The translations under genes were made by a program, and so were the position numbers. Below the pieces are notes generated by a model. The model was given only the letters and a program-made list of their open reading frames with translations. It searched no databases and was not told the DNA's origin. From Lacinutrix jangbogonensis (GTDB taxonomy: Bacteria; Bacteroidota; Bacteroidia; Flavobacteriales; Flavobacteriaceae), in NCBI RefSeq assembly GCF_000797445.1, contig NZ_JSWF01000031.1, positions 117,213 to 181,212 of the forward strand: a stretch of DNA of 64,000 nt, in the 5' to 3' direction. The number at the start of each line of letters is the position of its first letter. Position 1 is the first letter of the stretch. Below are positions 19,446 through 32,000 of this stretch, in pieces.

Positions 19446-20519
19446 ATGACGGCTTTATTATCAATTTTAGTTTTAGTATTTATTCTAGTTGCCATATGGC
19501 AAATGGTCAAGATATTCGATTTAACCCAGAGTGACTCAGATTTAAACAATCAAGTCGCAAACGACAAGGACAATAAGATTAATGGTTATTTAATGCTAGG
19601 CTTTTTGGCTTTCATTTATATCATAACTATATGGTCTTTCGTAGCTCTTGGTGAATTTCCATTAATGTCTAATTCTGCTTCAGAACATGGACCAGGTGTA
19701 GATAGTTTAATGATTATTTCTATGATAGTCATTTTCATAGTGCAAACAATAACTCAGTTTTTATTACATTACTTCGCTTTTAAATATAGAGGTGAAAAAG
19801 GTAAAAAAGCCTTATTCTATGCGGATAATAATAAGTTAGAAGCAATTTGGACTATTATTCCAGTAATTGTACTTGCTGTATTAATTATTCAAGGTCTATT
19901 TACTTGGACTTCGATAATGAATGTTAATGAAGATAACGATCCTTTAATAGTTGAGTTATACGCTCAACAGTTTAATTGGAAAGCGCGTTATGGAGGAGGA
20001 GACAATACTTTAGGTAAAGCAAACGTGAGATTGATTGATATTAATCGCAATAACACACTTGGTGTTGATGAAGCAGATCCTAATGCACAAGACGATGTTA
20101 TTACAACAGAGTTACACTTGCCTGTAGGACGTCCTGTATTATTTAAGATGCGTTCGCAAGATGTTTTACACTCGGCATATATGCCTCACTTTAGAGCACA
20201 AATGAATTGTGTTCCAGGTATGATTACTCAATTTGGCTTCACACCATCAGTTACTACTGTAGATATGCGTGAGACTCCAGAGATGAAAGAGAAAGTACAA
20301 AACATTAATAAGATTAGAGTAAAAAAATCGAAAGCTTTAATGGCTAATAATGAAGAGGCTTTGGAACCTTATACTTTCGACTATCTATTATTATGTAATA
20401 AAATTTGTGGTAAATCTCACTACAATATGCAAATGAAAATAATAGTAGAAACACAAGAAGAATATGATGCTTGGATTAAAACACAAAAAGCATTTAAAAA
20501 TTCTCTAATAAATAATTAA
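19446..20519 (+). CDS. coxB: cytochrome c oxidase subunit II
   Basis: 357 residues with three or four N-terminal membrane helices and then the periplasmic CuA domain. CuA ligands are seen as the His of VLHSAYMPH, C317 and C321 in CNKICGKSHYNM, H325 and M328. The residue that is usually Glu between the two cysteines is Lys here. No heme-c motif is fused, so electrons must come from a separate cytochrome or from ACIII. The first 80 residues hold an extra helix and spacer compared with proteobacterial CoxB, as is common in Bacteroidota. Confidence 0.93.
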   Translation: MTALLSILVLVFILVAIWQMVKIFDLTQSDSDLNNQVANDKDNKINGYLMLGFLAFIYIITIWSFVALGEFPLMSNSASEHGPGVDSLMIISMIVIFIVQTITQFLLHYFAFKYRGEKGKKALFYADNNKLEAIWTIIPVIVLAVLIIQGLFTWTSIMNVNEDNDPLIVELYAQQFNWKARYGGGDNTLGKANVRLIDINRNNTLGVDEADPNAQDDVITTELHLPVGRPVLFKMRSQDVLHSAYMPHFRAQMNCVPGMITQFGFTPSVTTVDMRETPEMKEKVQNINKIRVKKSKALMANNEEALEPYTFDYLLLCNKICGKSHYNMQMKIIVETQEEYDAWIKTQKAFKNSLINN

Positions 20520-20547
20520 TTAAAAGATTATAAAGATTATAAAGATT

Positions 20548-22335
20548 ATGTCAGCAAACGCAGATACTCACGACGCTCACGACGATCACCATCATAAAGA
20601 AACTTTCGTAACTAAATATATATTTAGTCAAGATCACAAAATGATTGCTAAGCAGTACCTTATTACTGGTACTATTATGGGAGTTATAGGTGTAATAATG
20701 TCTTTAATGATGCGTATGCAAATTGCATGGCCGGAAGAGCCAAATGTGATTTTTGAAGCATTATTAGGTAAATGGGCACCAGATGGTGTTATGGATGCAG
20801 ATATTTATTTAGCATTGGTAACTATTCATGGAACTATAATGGTATTCTTTGTACTTACAGCAGGTTTAAGTGGTACGTTTAGCAACTTATTAATTCCGTT
20901 GCAAATTGGTGCACGAGATATGGCGTCAGGTTTCTTAAACATGGTGTCGTACTGGTTGTTCTTTATATCAAGTATAATCATGGTATCTTCTTTCTTTGTA
21001 GAGGCTGGACCAGCTGCGGCAGGTTGGACAATCTATCCACCTTTAAGTGCGCTTCCGTTGGCTCAAGGTGGTTCTGGAATGGGAATGACATTATGGTTAG
21101 TATCGATGGCAATCTTTATTGCATCATCTTTATTAGGATCTTTAAATTATGTAGTAACAGTAATTAACTTAAGAACAAAAGGAATGTCTATGACTAGACT
21201 ACCTTTAACTATTTGGGCATTTTTTGTAACTGCAATTATTGGTATCGTTTCTTTTCCTGTATTATTATCGGCGGCTTTACTATTAATAATGGATAGAAGT
21301 TTTGGGACTTCCTTCTTCTTATCAGATATATTTATACAAGGAGAAGTACTCCATTACCAAGGAGGTTCTCCAGTATTATTCGAACACCTATTTTGGTTCT
21401 TAGGACATCCAGAAGTATATATTGTAATCTTACCAGCAATGGGATTAGTGTCAGAAATTATGGCTACTAATTCACGTAAACCTATTTTTGGTTATCGTGC
21501 AATGATTACTTCAATTTTGGCTATTGCGTTTTTATCGACAATAGTTTGGGGACATCACATGTTTATTTCAGGGATGAATCCTTTCTTAGGTTCAGTCTTT
21601 ACATTTACAACCCTATTAATAGCAATACCATCCGCAGTTAAAGCCTTTAACTGGATAACTACGATATGGAAAGGTAATATTCAAATGAATCCTGCTATGT
21701 TGTTCTCTATAGGATTTGTTTCTACATTCATTACAGGAGGATTAACAGGAATCATTCTTGGAGATTCTGCTTTAGATATTAACGTACATGATACTTATTT
21801 TGTAATAGCACATTTCCATTTAGTAATGGGTATATCTGCACTTTACGGAATGTTTGCAGGAATTTACCATTGGTATCCTAAAATGTTTGGTAGAATGTTG
21901 AATAAGAAACTGGGTTATATTCACTTTTGGATTACGGCAATATGTGCTTATGGTGTGTTTTTCCCTATGCATTTTATAGGTATGGCCGGTTTACCTAGAC
22001 GTTATTATACAAATTCTAATTTCCCGTTATTTGATGATTTAGCGGATACAAACCAGATCATTACTATTTTCGCATTAATTGGAGGAGCAATACAATTAAT
22101 CTATTTATGGAACTTCTTTTATAGTATATTCTACGGAAAACCTGCAGTACAAAATCCATGGAGATCGACTACACTTGAGTGGACAGCTCCTGTAAAACAT
22201 ATTCACGGAAACTGGGAAGGTGATTTACCACATGTACACAGATGGTCCTACGATTATAGTAAGCCTGGACATGACGAAGATTTTGTGATGCAAAATGTTC
22301 CTTTAAAAGAAGGTGAAGAAGAATTGCAACATTAG
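20548..22335 (+). CDS. coxA: cytochrome c oxidase subunit I
   Basis: 595 residues, twelve core helices. Heme and CuB ligands are visible in TIHGTIMVFF, FLGHPEVYIVILP (CuB His plus the Tyr cross-link region), WGHHMF and NVHDTYFVIAHFHLVMG. GHPEVY, with its Glu, places it in the A1-like heme-copper oxidases. The N terminus is His-rich (HDAHDDHHH). It is the last gene of the act-cox block and is followed by a strong terminator. Subunits III and IV and the assembly factors are encoded 22 kb downstream. Confidence 0.96.
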   Translation: MSANADTHDAHDDHHHKETFVTKYIFSQDHKMIAKQYLITGTIMGVIGVIMSLMMRMQIAWPEEPNVIFEALLGKWAPDGVMDADIYLALVTIHGTIMVFFVLTAGLSGTFSNLLIPLQIGARDMASGFLNMVSYWLFFISSIIMVSSFFVEAGPAAAGWTIYPPLSALPLAQGGSGMGMTLWLVSMAIFIASSLLGSLNYVVTVINLRTKGMSMTRLPLTIWAFFVTAIIGIVSFPVLLSAALLLIMDRSFGTSFFLSDIFIQGEVLHYQGGSPVLFEHLFWFLGHPEVYIVILPAMGLVSEIMATNSRKPIFGYRAMITSILAIAFLSTIVWGHHMFISGMNPFLGSVFTFTTLLIAIPSAVKAFNWITTIWKGNIQMNPAMLFSIGFVSTFITGGLTGIILGDSALDINVHDTYFVIAHFHLVMGISALYGMFAGIYHWYPKMFGRMLNKKLGYIHFWITAICAYGVFFPMHFIGMAGLPRRYYTNSNFPLFDDLADTNQIITIFALIGGAIQLIYLWNFFYSIFYGKPAVQNPWRSTTLEWTAPVKHIHGNWEGDLPHVHRWSYDYSKPGHDEDFVMQNVPLKEGEEELQH

Positions 22336-22386
22336 AAAATTCTTTTGTAAATAAGTCATCTCAAAATATAGATAACAAAACATATT

Positions 22387-22426
22387 AAAAAGCCTTTCAG
22401 TGTATTTATAAACTGAAAGGCTTTTT
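22387..22426 (+). terminator. terminator of the act-cox operon
   Basis: A perfect 15-bp stem, AAAAAGCCTTTCAGT (22387-22401) with 22412-22426, and a 10-base loop. The T run merges into the next promoter. Confidence 0.85.
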
Positions 22427-22429
22427 CTT

Positions 22430-22437
22430 TATATTTG
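22430..22437 (+). promoter_or_regulatory. -7 element of ruvB
   Basis: TATATTTG, starting three bases after the terminator stem. Predicted start about 22445, 64 bases before the ruvB ATG. Confidence 0.6.
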
Positions 22438-22508
22438 CTTGTACTGAATTTGTTTCAGTTTCTCCTTACTATTTCTGTGAATACAGGAGTTTATTTTTAA
22501 CGGTAAAC

Positions 22509-23531
22509 ATGAACGAAAACCTAGATCCATCAAACGAGAATTTTTCTTCGGAAGAATTCGATATCGAAAAAACATTAAGGCCCTTATCTTTTGAAGATTT
22601 TGCGGGTCAAGATCAAGTGTTAGAAAATTTAAAAGTCTTTGTTCAAGCTGCTAATCAAAGAGAAGAGGCATTAGATCATACATTATTTCATGGTCCTCCA
22701 GGATTAGGTAAAACAACACTAGCAAACATTTTAGCAAACGAGTTAAATGTTGGAATTAAAGTAACCTCTGGTCCTGTTTTAGACAAACCAGGTGATTTAG
22801 CAGGACTACTTACTAATCTTGACGACAGAGATGTATTATTTATAGACGAAATCCACAGATTAAGTCCAATTGTAGAAGAATATTTATACTCTGCAATGGA
22901 AGATTTTAAAATTGATATCATGATCGAATCTGGACCAAACGCAAGAACGGTTCAGTTAAATTTAAATCCGTTTACTTTAGTTGGTGCCACCACACGTTCT
23001 GGATTGTTAACAGCTCCAATGCGCGCACGTTTTGGAATACAAAGCCGATTACAATATTACTCAACCGAACTATTAAGTACAATCGTGCAACGAAGTGCAC
23101 AAATATTAAATGTTCCAATAGCTATGGAAGCTGCAATTGAAATAGCTGGTAGAAGCAGAGGTACTCCAAGAATAGCAAATGCTTTACTGCGCAGAGTTCG
23201 TGATTTTGCACAAATAAAAGGGAATGGAAGTATAGATATAAAAATTGCCAAATATTCTTTAGAAGCACTAAATGTAGATGCTTATGGTTTAGATGAAATG
23301 GATAATAAAATATTATCAACTATAATAGATAAATTTAAAGGTGGACCTGTTGGCGTTTCAACCATTGCAACAGCTGTGAGTGAAAGTTCTGAAACCATTG
23401 AAGAGGTTTACGAACCTTTTTTAATACAACAAGGTTTTATTATGCGAACACCTCGTGGACGTGAAGTTACAGAATTAGCTTATAAACACTTAGGCAAGAT
23501 AAAAGGACCAACGCAAGGCGGGTTATTTTAA
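22509..23531 (+). CDS. ruvB: Holliday junction branch-migration ATPase RuvB
   Basis: 340 residues, full length. Walker A is GPPGLGKTT (62-70), Walker B is DEIHR, sensor 1 is VGATTRSG, and a C-terminal winged helix ends [10 protein letters not shown]. It forms the hexameric motor that drives branch migration with RuvA during recombination repair. ruvA lies 5 kb downstream on the same strand, not adjacent. Confidence 0.97.
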   Translation: MNENLDPSNENFSSEEFDIEKTLRPLSFEDFAGQDQVLENLKVFVQAANQREEALDHTLFHGPPGLGKTTLANILANELNVGIKVTSGPVLDKPGDLAGLLTNLDDRDVLFIDEIHRLSPIVEEYLYSAMEDFKIDIMIESGPNARTVQLNLNPFTLVGATTRSGLLTAPMRARFGIQSRLQYYSTELLSTIVQRSAQILNVPIAMEAAIEIAGRSRGTPRIANALLRRVRDFAQIKGNGSIDIKIAKYSLEALNVDAYGLDEMDNKILSTIIDKFKGGPVGVSTIATAVSESSETIEEVYEPFLIQQGFIMRTPRGREVTELAYKHLGKIKGPTQGGLF

Positions 23532-23666
23532 CATGTTTGTCCTTCTTAATTTGTTTCAGCATCTTAGCAAATAAATAACCTTCATTAGGTAACTAGAAAT
23601 TAATAAACGAATACATAACGGTTTCCTTTGCTTCAGAAAGGATTAAGAATACTAGAAATAATATAA

Positions 23667-24995
23667 ATGAAACGAGAAATACCAGAAGTTTCGTTACTTA
23701 AGTTCATAAAGCATTCAGTAGAAATACTTAAAAACCCATTACCATTTCATAATAAAAATTTCAACTTAAAAGGCGATATTTTTAAGTTGAATGTAGGTTT
23801 TAATTCTAAAATATATTTTTGTCGGGATGCTGCATTTGCACAATATGTACTTCAGAAAAATCAAAGAAATTACGTCAAGTCCAAAATTCAAACTGAAGAT
23901 TTGGTTAAATATGTAGGTGAAGGCTTATTAACATCCGAAGGTGAAAAGTGGAAAAAACAGCGCAAAATGATGCAACCTGCTTTTCATAAAAAACAGCTTG
24001 AGAATTTATTGAGTGGCATGCAAGAAACAATAGTTTCGGAGTACGAAAAGATTGAAGCCAATACTACAATAGACGTTTTTCCTATTCTTAATGACTTAGC
24101 CTTTCAAACAGTTGTAAAATCACTATTTACAAAGGCAGCAAACGCTAACGATATGGAAAGGTTACAATACATAACCGAAGCCAATCAGCGCATGTTGGTT
24201 AGAGAGTTACGCCAACCGTATTTAGGATGGTGGTTTAAAATAAGCGGGACGTTAGATAAATACATGAAGCTTTCTAACGAAGCGAGAACCATTTTAAAAC
24301 GTATTGTTGAAGAACGAAAATTGTCTGGAAATCATTATGGCGATTTATTAGACATGTTATTAGAAACGAGATATGAAGACGGTTCAGGTATGTCCGAAGA
24401 ACAGCTTATTGATGAAATTTTAATTATCTTCACAGCAGGACACGAGACGACGTCTAACTCGCTAACATTCACTTGTCAATTATTGGCAAAGCATCCAGAA
24501 TGGCAAGATAAAATTTACGAAGAGTTTCAAAGTTTAGGTGGTGACCAAGCCGATTTAATGACGCGAATTGCAACCTCAAAAGTTTGTCAGCAGGTGTTAG
24601 AAGAATCGATGAGATTATATCCACCAGCCTATTTTATAGACCGCGTTAACATTGAAACAGACCATTTTAATAATATGGAGTTTAAGCCTGGTTGTAATTT
24701 ATTGTTTTCGGTTTATGAAATGCACAGACATCCTAAATTATGGGTCAATCCAGAAGCGTTCTCTCCAGAACGTTTTAGTGAAGGTAGTCGCCAATTTTCT
24801 GCTCAATATTTTCCTTTTGGAGCAGGACCAAGAAAATGTATAGGTAATAATTTTGCAATGTTTGAAATGATTATTGCGGTCACCGAATTAGTGAAAACCT
24901 ATAAAATCTTACCAGAATTCGAAACTATTGGTATAACGCCACTAATAACACTAAAGCCGAAAAATGCTTTTCTTAAATTTGAACAAAGAAATTAG
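23667..24995 (+). CDS. cytochrome P450
   Basis: 442 residues with a complete P450 signature: the oxygen-activating I-helix AGHETTS, the K-helix ExxR (EESMRL), and the heme loop [19 protein letters not shown] with the thiolate Cys at 391. There is no membrane anchor and no fused reductase, so it needs a separate ferredoxin/reductase pair, none of which is in the window. The layout resembles bacterial fatty-acid or terpenoid hydroxylases; the substrate cannot be told. It starts 135 bases after ruvB and ends 20 bases before queG. Confidence 0.93.
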   Translation: MKREIPEVSLLKFIKHSVEILKNPLPFHNKNFNLKGDIFKLNVGFNSKIYFCRDAAFAQYVLQKNQRNYVKSKIQTEDLVKYVGEGLLTSEGEKWKKQRKMMQPAFHKKQLENLLSGMQETIVSEYEKIEANTTIDVFPILNDLAFQTVVKSLFTKAANANDMERLQYITEANQRMLVRELRQPYLGWWFKISGTLDKYMKLSNEARTILKRIVEERKLSGNHYGDLLDMLLETRYEDGSGMSEEQLIDEILIIFTAGHETTSNSLTFTCQLLAKHPEWQDKIYEEFQSLGGDQADLMTRIATSKVCQQVLEESMRLYPPAYFIDRVNIETDHFNNMEFKPGCNLLFSVYEMHRHPKLWVNPEAFSPERFSEGSRQFSAQYFPFGAGPRKCIGNNFAMFEMIIAVTELVKTYKILPEFETIGITPLITLKPKNAFLKFEQRN

Positions 24996-25015
24996 TAGTA
25001 ACTAGAAAAATTATT

Positions 25016-25984
25016 GTGAATCAGAGGAGTAAACAAAGCTTAAGTTCTCTTTCCCATATTGAGAAAGGAAGAGAAAGAGCAAAGCAAATTAAATCCGAAG
25101 CAAAACGCTTGGGTTTTTTGTCCTGTGGTATTAGTAAATCAGAATTTTTGGAAGCAGAAGCGCCACGTTTAGAGAACTGGTTAAATAAAAACAGGAATGG
25201 CGAAATGCGTTATATGGAAAATCATTTCGATAAACGTTTAGACCCAACAAAATTAGTTGAAGATTCTAAAAGTGTGATTTCTTTATTACTTAATTATTAT
25301 CCTTCGGAAACACAAAAAGATGCTGAAGCACCAAAATTATCTAAGTATGCTTATGGTCACGATTACCATCATGTTATAAAAACGAAATTAAAAGAACTCA
25401 CACACTTTATTCAAGATGAAATAGGTGAAGTAAGCGGAAGAGCCTTTGTAGATTCTGCACCCGTTTTAGACAAGGCGTGGGCAGCAAAATCAGGTTTAGG
25501 TTGGATTGGTAAGCACAGTAATTTACTCACGCAACAAGTAGGGTCGTTTTATTTTATTGCGGAACTTATTATCGATTTGGACTTAGAGTACGACCATGTA
25601 ACAACAGATCATTGTGGAACATGCACTGCATGCATAGACGCTTGTCCAACACAGGCTATTGTAGACCCTTATATTGTAGATGGTAGTAAATGTATTAGCT
25701 ATTTTACAATAGAGCTTAAAGATCAATTGCCAAACACCATGAAAGGTAAGTTTGACGATTGGATGTTTGGTTGCGATATTTGCCAGGATGTTTGTCCATG
25801 GAACAAATTCTCAAAATCACATAATGAACCACTTTTTAATCCACATCCAGAATTGTTAGACATGACTAAAAAGGATTGGGCGGAAATAACAGAAGATGTT
25901 TTTAAAAAAGTGTTTCAAAAATCTGCAGTGAAACGCACAAAATTTGAAGGCTTGAAACGTAATATTGACTTTTTGAAGGATTAA
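25016..25984 (+). CDS. queG: epoxyqueuosine reductase QueG
   Basis: 322 residues. An N-terminal cobalamin-binding domain ([27 protein letters not shown]) precedes two [4Fe-4S] clusters ([16 protein letters not shown] and [10 protein letters not shown]). It reduces epoxyqueuosine to queuosine in tRNAs with GUN anticodons and needs B12. I chose GTG 25016 because no ATG precedes the conserved region in frame and the length fits the flavobacterial family. The short gap after the P450 gene suggests co-transcription. Confidence 0.93.
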   Translation: MNQRSKQSLSSLSHIEKGRERAKQIKSEAKRLGFLSCGISKSEFLEAEAPRLENWLNKNRNGEMRYMENHFDKRLDPTKLVEDSKSVISLLLNYYPSETQKDAEAPKLSKYAYGHDYHHVIKTKLKELTHFIQDEIGEVSGRAFVDSAPVLDKAWAAKSGLGWIGKHSNLLTQQVGSFYFIAELIIDLDLEYDHVTTDHCGTCTACIDACPTQAIVDPYIVDGSKCISYFTIELKDQLPNTMKGKFDDWMFGCDICQDVCPWNKFSKSHNEPLFNPHPELLDMTKKDWAEITEDVFKKVFQKSAVKRTKFEGLKRNIDFLKD

Positions 25985-26057
25985 TTTTAATAGCAATAGT
26001 CACTTCTCTTTTCTTTTCTCTTTCTTCAATTCTTCTTTCCTTTTACACCAAAAACCT

Positions 26058-26065
26058 TACATTTG
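26058..26065 (+). promoter_or_regulatory. -7 element of maeB
   Basis: TACATTTG, 24 bases before the maeB ATG. Confidence 0.6.
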
Positions 26066-26089
26066 TATTTCGTGTCACAATAAAAAATT

Positions 26090-28387
26090 ATGAGTAAACA
26101 AAGTAAAAGAAGAGAAGCCTTGGTATATCATGCCAAGCCAACTCCAGGTAAAATAAAAGTAGTGCCAACCAAGAAATATGCAAGTCAAAGAGATTTGGCT
26201 TTAGCCTATTCTCCAGGTGTTGCAGAGCCTTGTTTAGAAATTGAAAAAGACGTAAATAACGTCTATAAATATACCGCAAAAGGAAACTTAGTAGCTGTGA
26301 TTTCCAACGGAACAGCTGTTTTAGGTCTAGGTAATATTGGACCAGAAGCTTCAAAACCAGTAATGGAAGGTAAAGGTTTACTTTTTAAAATATTTGCAGA
26401 TATTGATGTTTTCGATATTGAAGTAGGTACAGAAGATGTAGAAATGTTTATTCAAACAGTAAAAATGATTGCACCAACATTTGGTGGAATAAATCTTGAA
26501 GACATAAAAGCACCTGAAGCTTTTGAAATTGAAAGACGTTTAAAAGCAGAACTGGATATTCCTGTAATGCATGACGACCAACATGGTACTGCAATAATTT
26601 CGGCAGCAGCATTATTAAACGCATTAGAGTTATCCGAAAAAAAGATAGAAAACGTTAAAATAGTAGTTAGCGGTGCAGGAGCTGCAGCAATTTCTTGTAC
26701 ACGATTGTATTTAGCATTTGGAGCAAAACGCGAGAACGTTGTGATGTTAGATAGTAAAGGTGTTATTAGAGACGATAGGGATAATTTAACCTCTCAAAAA
26801 GCAGAATTTGCGACACATAGAAAAATAGACACGCTTACTGAAGCCATGCAAGATGCTGATGTTTTTATTGGCTTATCAACTTCAGATATAGTGTTTCCAG
26901 AGATGTTAAAAACAATGGCTAAAAACCCAATTGTTTTTGCAATGGCAAACCCAGATCCAGAAATAAAATACCAATTAGCTATTGATACCAGAGATGATAT
27001 TATTATGGCTACTGGGCGTAGCGACCATCCTAATCAAGTAAATAATGTCCTTGGTTTTCCATTCATTTTCAGAGGAGCTTTAGATGTTCGTGCAACAAAA
27101 ATTAACGAAGCCATGAAAATGGCTGCCGTAAAAGCTTTAGCTAATTTGGCTAAAGAACCCGTTCCAGAGCAAGTAAACATTGCATATAATGAAACCAGAC
27201 TAACCTTTGGTAAGGATTATATTATACCAAAACCATTCGACCCAAGACTTATTGGAGAAGTACCTCCAGCAGTTGCAAAAGCAGCAATGGAAAGTGGTGT
27301 AGCATTAGAACCAATAGAAGATTGGGAAAAGTATAAAGACAGCTTGTTAGAGCGCTTAGGAAATGATAATAAAATTATTAGACTGCTTTTAAATAGAGCT
27401 AAATCCGCTCCTAAGCGAGTAGTTTATGCAGAAGCAGACCATATAGATGTATTAAAGGCGGCGCAAATAGTTTATGATGAAGGTATTGCAATTCCAATTT
27501 TATTGGGAAGAAAAGAAGAAATTGAGCGTTTAAAAGAGGAAATAGAGTTTGATGCTGACGTTTTAATAATAGATCCAAAAACTGATGAACAAATTGACCA
27601 AAAAAATAAGTATGCTGAAGTCTATTGGAAACAAAGAAAACGCAGAGGTGTAACTTTATTGGAAGCTCAAAAACTAATGAGAGAGCGTAACTATTATGCT
27701 GCAATGATGGTGAACGAAGGTGATGCAGACGCATTAATTTCTGGGTATTCGCGTAGTTATCCGCAAATAGTGAAGCCAATGTTAGAACTTATTGGTTTGG
27801 CTCCGGGTTCAACTAGAATAGCAACTACTAATGTCATGATGACAGAACGTGGACCAATGTTTTTAAGTGATACGTCTATAAACATTAATCCTACAGCTAA
27901 AGATTTAATAAAAATTGCACAAATGACTTCTGGAGTTGTAAAAATGTTTGGGATGACACCAGTAATGGCAATGACGAGTTATTCTAATTTTGGATCTTCA
28001 AAAGACCAAACAGCCACAAAAGTGCGAGAGGCTGTGTCTTATTTGCATAAAAGACATCCAGATTTATTAGTAGATGGAGAATTGCAAACCGATTTTGCAT
28101 TGAACAGCAAAATGCTTCAGGATATTTTTCCGTTTTCAAGATTATCTGGACATAAAGTAAATACACTTATTTTTCCAAATTTAGAATCGGCGAATATTAC
28201 GTATAAATTGCTAAAAGAATTAAATAAAGCGGAGTCTATTGGTCCAATTATGATGGGATTACGTAAACCAGTGCATATTCTTCAGCTTGATGCAAGTGTA
28301 GACGAAATTGTAAACATGACTGCCATTGCAGTAATAGATGCACAGAAGAAAGGAAAAGAAGCATTAATGAATGAAAAAACGAAATAG
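26090..28387 (+). CDS. maeB: NADP-dependent malic enzyme with C-terminal phosphotransacetylase-like domain
   Basis: 765 residues. The malic-enzyme part (about 1-410) has [24 protein letters not shown] and an NAD(P) fold with [11 protein letters not shown]. The second part (about 430-760) is a PTA_PTB domain, which in MaeB proteins is regulatory and not a working transacetylase. It decarboxylates malate to pyruvate and makes NADPH. Length and domain order match the MaeB class. It has its own promoter and no clear co-transcribed neighbour. Confidence 0.95.
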   Translation: MSKQSKRREALVYHAKPTPGKIKVVPTKKYASQRDLALAYSPGVAEPCLEIEKDVNNVYKYTAKGNLVAVISNGTAVLGLGNIGPEASKPVMEGKGLLFKIFADIDVFDIEVGTEDVEMFIQTVKMIAPTFGGINLEDIKAPEAFEIERRLKAELDIPVMHDDQHGTAIISAAALLNALELSEKKIENVKIVVSGAGAAAISCTRLYLAFGAKRENVVMLDSKGVIRDDRDNLTSQKAEFATHRKIDTLTEAMQDADVFIGLSTSDIVFPEMLKTMAKNPIVFAMANPDPEIKYQLAIDTRDDIIMATGRSDHPNQVNNVLGFPFIFRGALDVRATKINEAMKMAAVKALANLAKEPVPEQVNIAYNETRLTFGKDYIIPKPFDPRLIGEVPPAVAKAAMESGVALEPIEDWEKYKDSLLERLGNDNKIIRLLLNRAKSAPKRVVYAEADHIDVLKAAQIVYDEGIAIPILLGRKEEIERLKEEIEFDADVLIIDPKTDEQIDQKNKYAEVYWKQRKRRGVTLLEAQKLMRERNYYAAMMVNEGDADALISGYSRSYPQIVKPMLELIGLAPGSTRIATTNVMMTERGPMFLSDTSININPTAKDLIKIAQMTSGVVKMFGMTPVMAMTSYSNFGSSKDQTATKVREAVSYLHKRHPDLLVDGELQTDFALNSKMLQDIFPFSRLSGHKVNTLIFPNLESANITYKLLKELNKAESIGPIMMGLRKPVHILQLDASVDEIVNMTAIAVIDAQKKGKEALMNEKTK

Positions 28388-28408
28388 TCTTTAGTCCAAT
28401 AATTTTAT

Positions 28409-28416
28409 TACATTTG
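28409..28416 (+). promoter_or_regulatory. -7 element of ruvA-sprA
   Basis: TACATTTG, 22 bases before the ruvA ATG at 28439. Confidence 0.6.
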
Positions 28417-28438
28417 AATGCTTAACAAAGAACTGTAG

Positions 28439-29020
28439 ATGATTACACATATTGAAGGGAAAATGGTGGAAAAAAATCCAACAGATGTCGTTATAGACTG
28501 TAATGGTGTTGGTTATTTATTAAATATTTCTTTAAATACGTTTTCTCAAATCCCTGATCAGGAAAGCATAAAGTTATTTACACATCTTCAAGTAAAAGAA
28601 GACTCTCATAGTCTTTATGGTTTTGTAACTAAAGGAGAACGTGAAGTGTTTAGGTTGCTAATTTCTGTAAGTGGAATTGGTACTAACACAGCAAGAACGA
28701 TGCTTTCGTCTTTAACGCCTAAACAAATTCGTGAAGGTATTGCTACCGAAGATGTTGTACTTATTCAATCTGTTAAGGGTATTGGTGTAAAAACGGCACA
28801 GCGTGTTATAATCGATTTAAAAGATAAAATCATTAAAATTTACGATATTGACGAAGTTTCTGTTAATAGAAGCAATACCAACAAAGATGAAGCGTTATCT
28901 GCTTTAGAAGTGCTTGGGTTTGCAAAAAAACAAGCAGAACGCGTGGTGGATAAAATTGTTGTAGCCCAACCTGAGGCTACCGTAGAGGCCCTAATTAAAC
29001 AAGCTTTAAAAAAATTATAG
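28439..29020 (+). CDS. ruvA: Holliday junction DNA helicase subunit RuvA
   Basis: 193 residues. An OB-fold N-terminal domain (IEGKMVEKNPTDVVIDCNGV) is followed by tandem helix-hairpin-helix motifs (SGIGTNTARTML, VKGIGVKTAQRVI) and a C-terminal RuvB-binding domain. A tetramer holds the four-way junction for RuvB. It ends six bases before sprA and is very probably co-transcribed with it, an arrangement I recall from other flavobacteria. Confidence 0.95.
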   Translation: MITHIEGKMVEKNPTDVVIDCNGVGYLLNISLNTFSQIPDQESIKLFTHLQVKEDSHSLYGFVTKGEREVFRLLISVSGIGTNTARTMLSSLTPKQIREGIATEDVVLIQSVKGIGVKTAQRVIIDLKDKIIKIYDIDEVSVNRSNTNKDEALSALEVLGFAKKQAERVVDKIVVAQPEATVEALIKQALKKL

Positions 29021-29026
29021 TAGATT

Positions 29027-32000
29027 TTGAACACAACTAACCAATACTTTCATAAATCAATTAAACAGAGTTTACCATTTATAGTAACTTTATTACTTTC
29101 CTTAAGCGCTATCGCACAGGTGGTAGATGATCCTGATGCAACAATAGAAACAGATTCTACAAAAACAGGATTCAGTTTTGGTACTATTGAAATGCCAAAT
29201 CCTAATAGTATCACTTCAAATTACACGTATGATCCAGTTATAGATCGTTATGTGTATACAGAAACTGTAGGTAATTTTAATATTAATTATCCAATTATTT
29301 TAACACCCAAACAATACCAAGATTTAGTGTTTAAAGAAAACCTTAAAGACTATTATAAAGATAAAATTGATGCTGTCGATGGTAAAAAGGATGATTCCGA
29401 AGAAGCAAAAAAGAATTTGCTGCCAGAATTTTATATAAATTCAGGTCTTTTTGAAACTATATTTGGCGGTAACACCATAGAATTTGTACCACAAGGTTCT
29501 TTAGAGATGGATTTAGGGATCTTGTTTACTAAACAGGACAATCCTTCATTTTCACCTAGAAATAGAAGTAATTTTACATTTGATTTCGACCAAAGAATTA
29601 GCTTAAGTTTATTAGGTAAAGTAGGAACAAGACTCCAAGTAACAGCAAACTACGACACAGAAGCAAGTTTTGATTTTCAGCAAATAGTAAAATTAGAATA
29701 CGATCCTACTTTTGGTGGAGGTGAAGATTCTATTCTTCAAAAAATAGAAGTTGGTAATGTAAATATGCCACTAAACAGTTCTCTAATTTCCGGAGCTCAA
29801 AGTTTATTTGGTGTAAAAACAAAATTGCAGTTTGGTAAAACATCTGTTACTGCTGTATTTTCAGAACAGAAATCCGATACACGCTCTGTAGTTGCACAAG
29901 GAGGAGGGACATTAGAAGAATTTGATTTTTTTATTCGCGATTACGACGAAAATAGACACTTTTTCTTAGCACAATATTTCCGCGAGAATTATGATAAAGC
30001 ACTAGAAAACTATCCCTACATTAATACAAATGTCCAAATAACAAGAGCAGAAGTTTGGGTAACCAATAGAAGTAATAGAACGGACAATGTAAGAAATATT
30101 GTAGCGCTTCAAGATATTGGTGAATCTTCAATCATTGGAAATGCAGGTGTTGTAGTCACTGCTGGTTCAGGTGCATTCCCAGATAATGGAAATAACAGAT
30201 TAGATCCAACAAATATTGGTGGACCTGGTTCGCAAATTACAGATGCCATTAGAGATGTTGCAACAGTACAAGCTGGAATATTAATCCCTGGTTTTAATGA
30301 AGGTTTCGATTATGCTAAACTAGAAAACAGTAGAAAGCTTATTGAAGGACAAGAGTATACACTTAGTACTGAATTAGGTTATATCTCCCTAAATCAAAGG
30401 TTAAATAATGACGAAGTTGTAGCAGTAGCGTTTCAATACACTGTTGGAGGACAAGTATTTCAAGTTGGAGAATTTGCAAACGATGGTATTGATGCAACTG
30501 ACGTTCAAACCAATACTAATGGAGAGGTAACAAATGTAACTAATAACAATTTAATATTAAAACTTCTTAAAAGTAGTATCACATCTATAACTCAACCAAT
30601 TTGGGATTTAATGATGAAGAATATCTACGCGACTGGAGCCTACCAATTAAGTCAAGAAGATTTTAAATTAAATATTTTTTATAATGAGTCTGCACCATTA
30701 AATTATATTTCGGCTGTAGATGGTTCTCCATTTGGAACCGATTTTGAAGGAGAACCAATTGAACAAACGACATTGTTACGTCTTTTTAATTTAGATAGAT
30801 TAAATTTTAATAACGATCCACAAGCAAAAGGAGATGGATTCTTCGATTTTGTTCCAGGAATTACAGTAATTCCTCAAAATGGAAAAATAGTTTTTACTAA
30901 AGTAGAGCCTTTTGGACGTTATTTATTCGATGTTTTAGATAACGATGGTAATCAAGGAAACAATGCTTTCGATTACGAATCCGATACCTACACTAACGCC
31001 AATCAAGAAAAATACGTTTACGATTTATTATATAAAGCAACCAAAACGGCTGCTTTAGACGAGGTTCAAAAAAATAAATTTCAAATAAAAGGACGTTACA
31101 AATCTCAAGGAGGAGATGGTATTCCTATAGGAGGATTTAATGTGCCAAGAGGTTCTGTAACAGTAACTGCAGGTGGTCGTGTACTTGTGGAAGGTGTCGA
31201 TTATACTGTAAATTATCAATTAGGACGTGTACAGATTTTGGATGAAGCTTTAAAAGCATCTAACACACCAATTCAAGTAACTACAGAAAATAATGCTATT
31301 TTTGGGCAGCAAACTAAGCGTTATACGGGTTTAAATATAGAGCATCAGTTTAATGATAATTTTTTAATTGGTGCGACTTATATTAATTTAAATGAAAGAC
31401 CAATCACCCAAAAAGCAAATTATAATAACGAGCCCATTAATAATACCATTATAGGTTTTAATGGTAATTATTCTACAGAAGTACCTTTCTTTTCAAGACT
31501 GGCAAACAAATTACCAAACATAGATACAGATGCACCATCAAACCTTTCAGTGCGTGGAGAGTTTGCTTATTTATTACCTGGAGCACCAAAAGGGACAGAT
31601 TTTAATGGCGAAGCAACTGCTTTTATAGATGATTTTGAGGGCAGCCAAAATGGTATCGATTTAAAATCGGCTCAGTCTTGGTTTTTATCAAGTCGACCAA
31701 TAGGATTAAATAATACAACTGCTTTCGATATAGATGGTTTTGAGAATGGTTACGATAGAGCATTATTAAATTGGTACAGTATAGATCCTATTTTTTATAG
31801 TAACCAACGACCAGGAGGAATAGATGATGATGATGTTTCCGATTTGTATACTTCTCGTGTTTTTGTTACTGAATTATTTCCAGAACGAGACATTGCGCAA
31901 GGTCAAACAGCTGTTTTAAACACGTTAGATCTAACTTATTATCCAACCGAAAGAGGACCGTATAATTTTAGTGATTCCAATTTGTCTTCAGATGGTGCAT

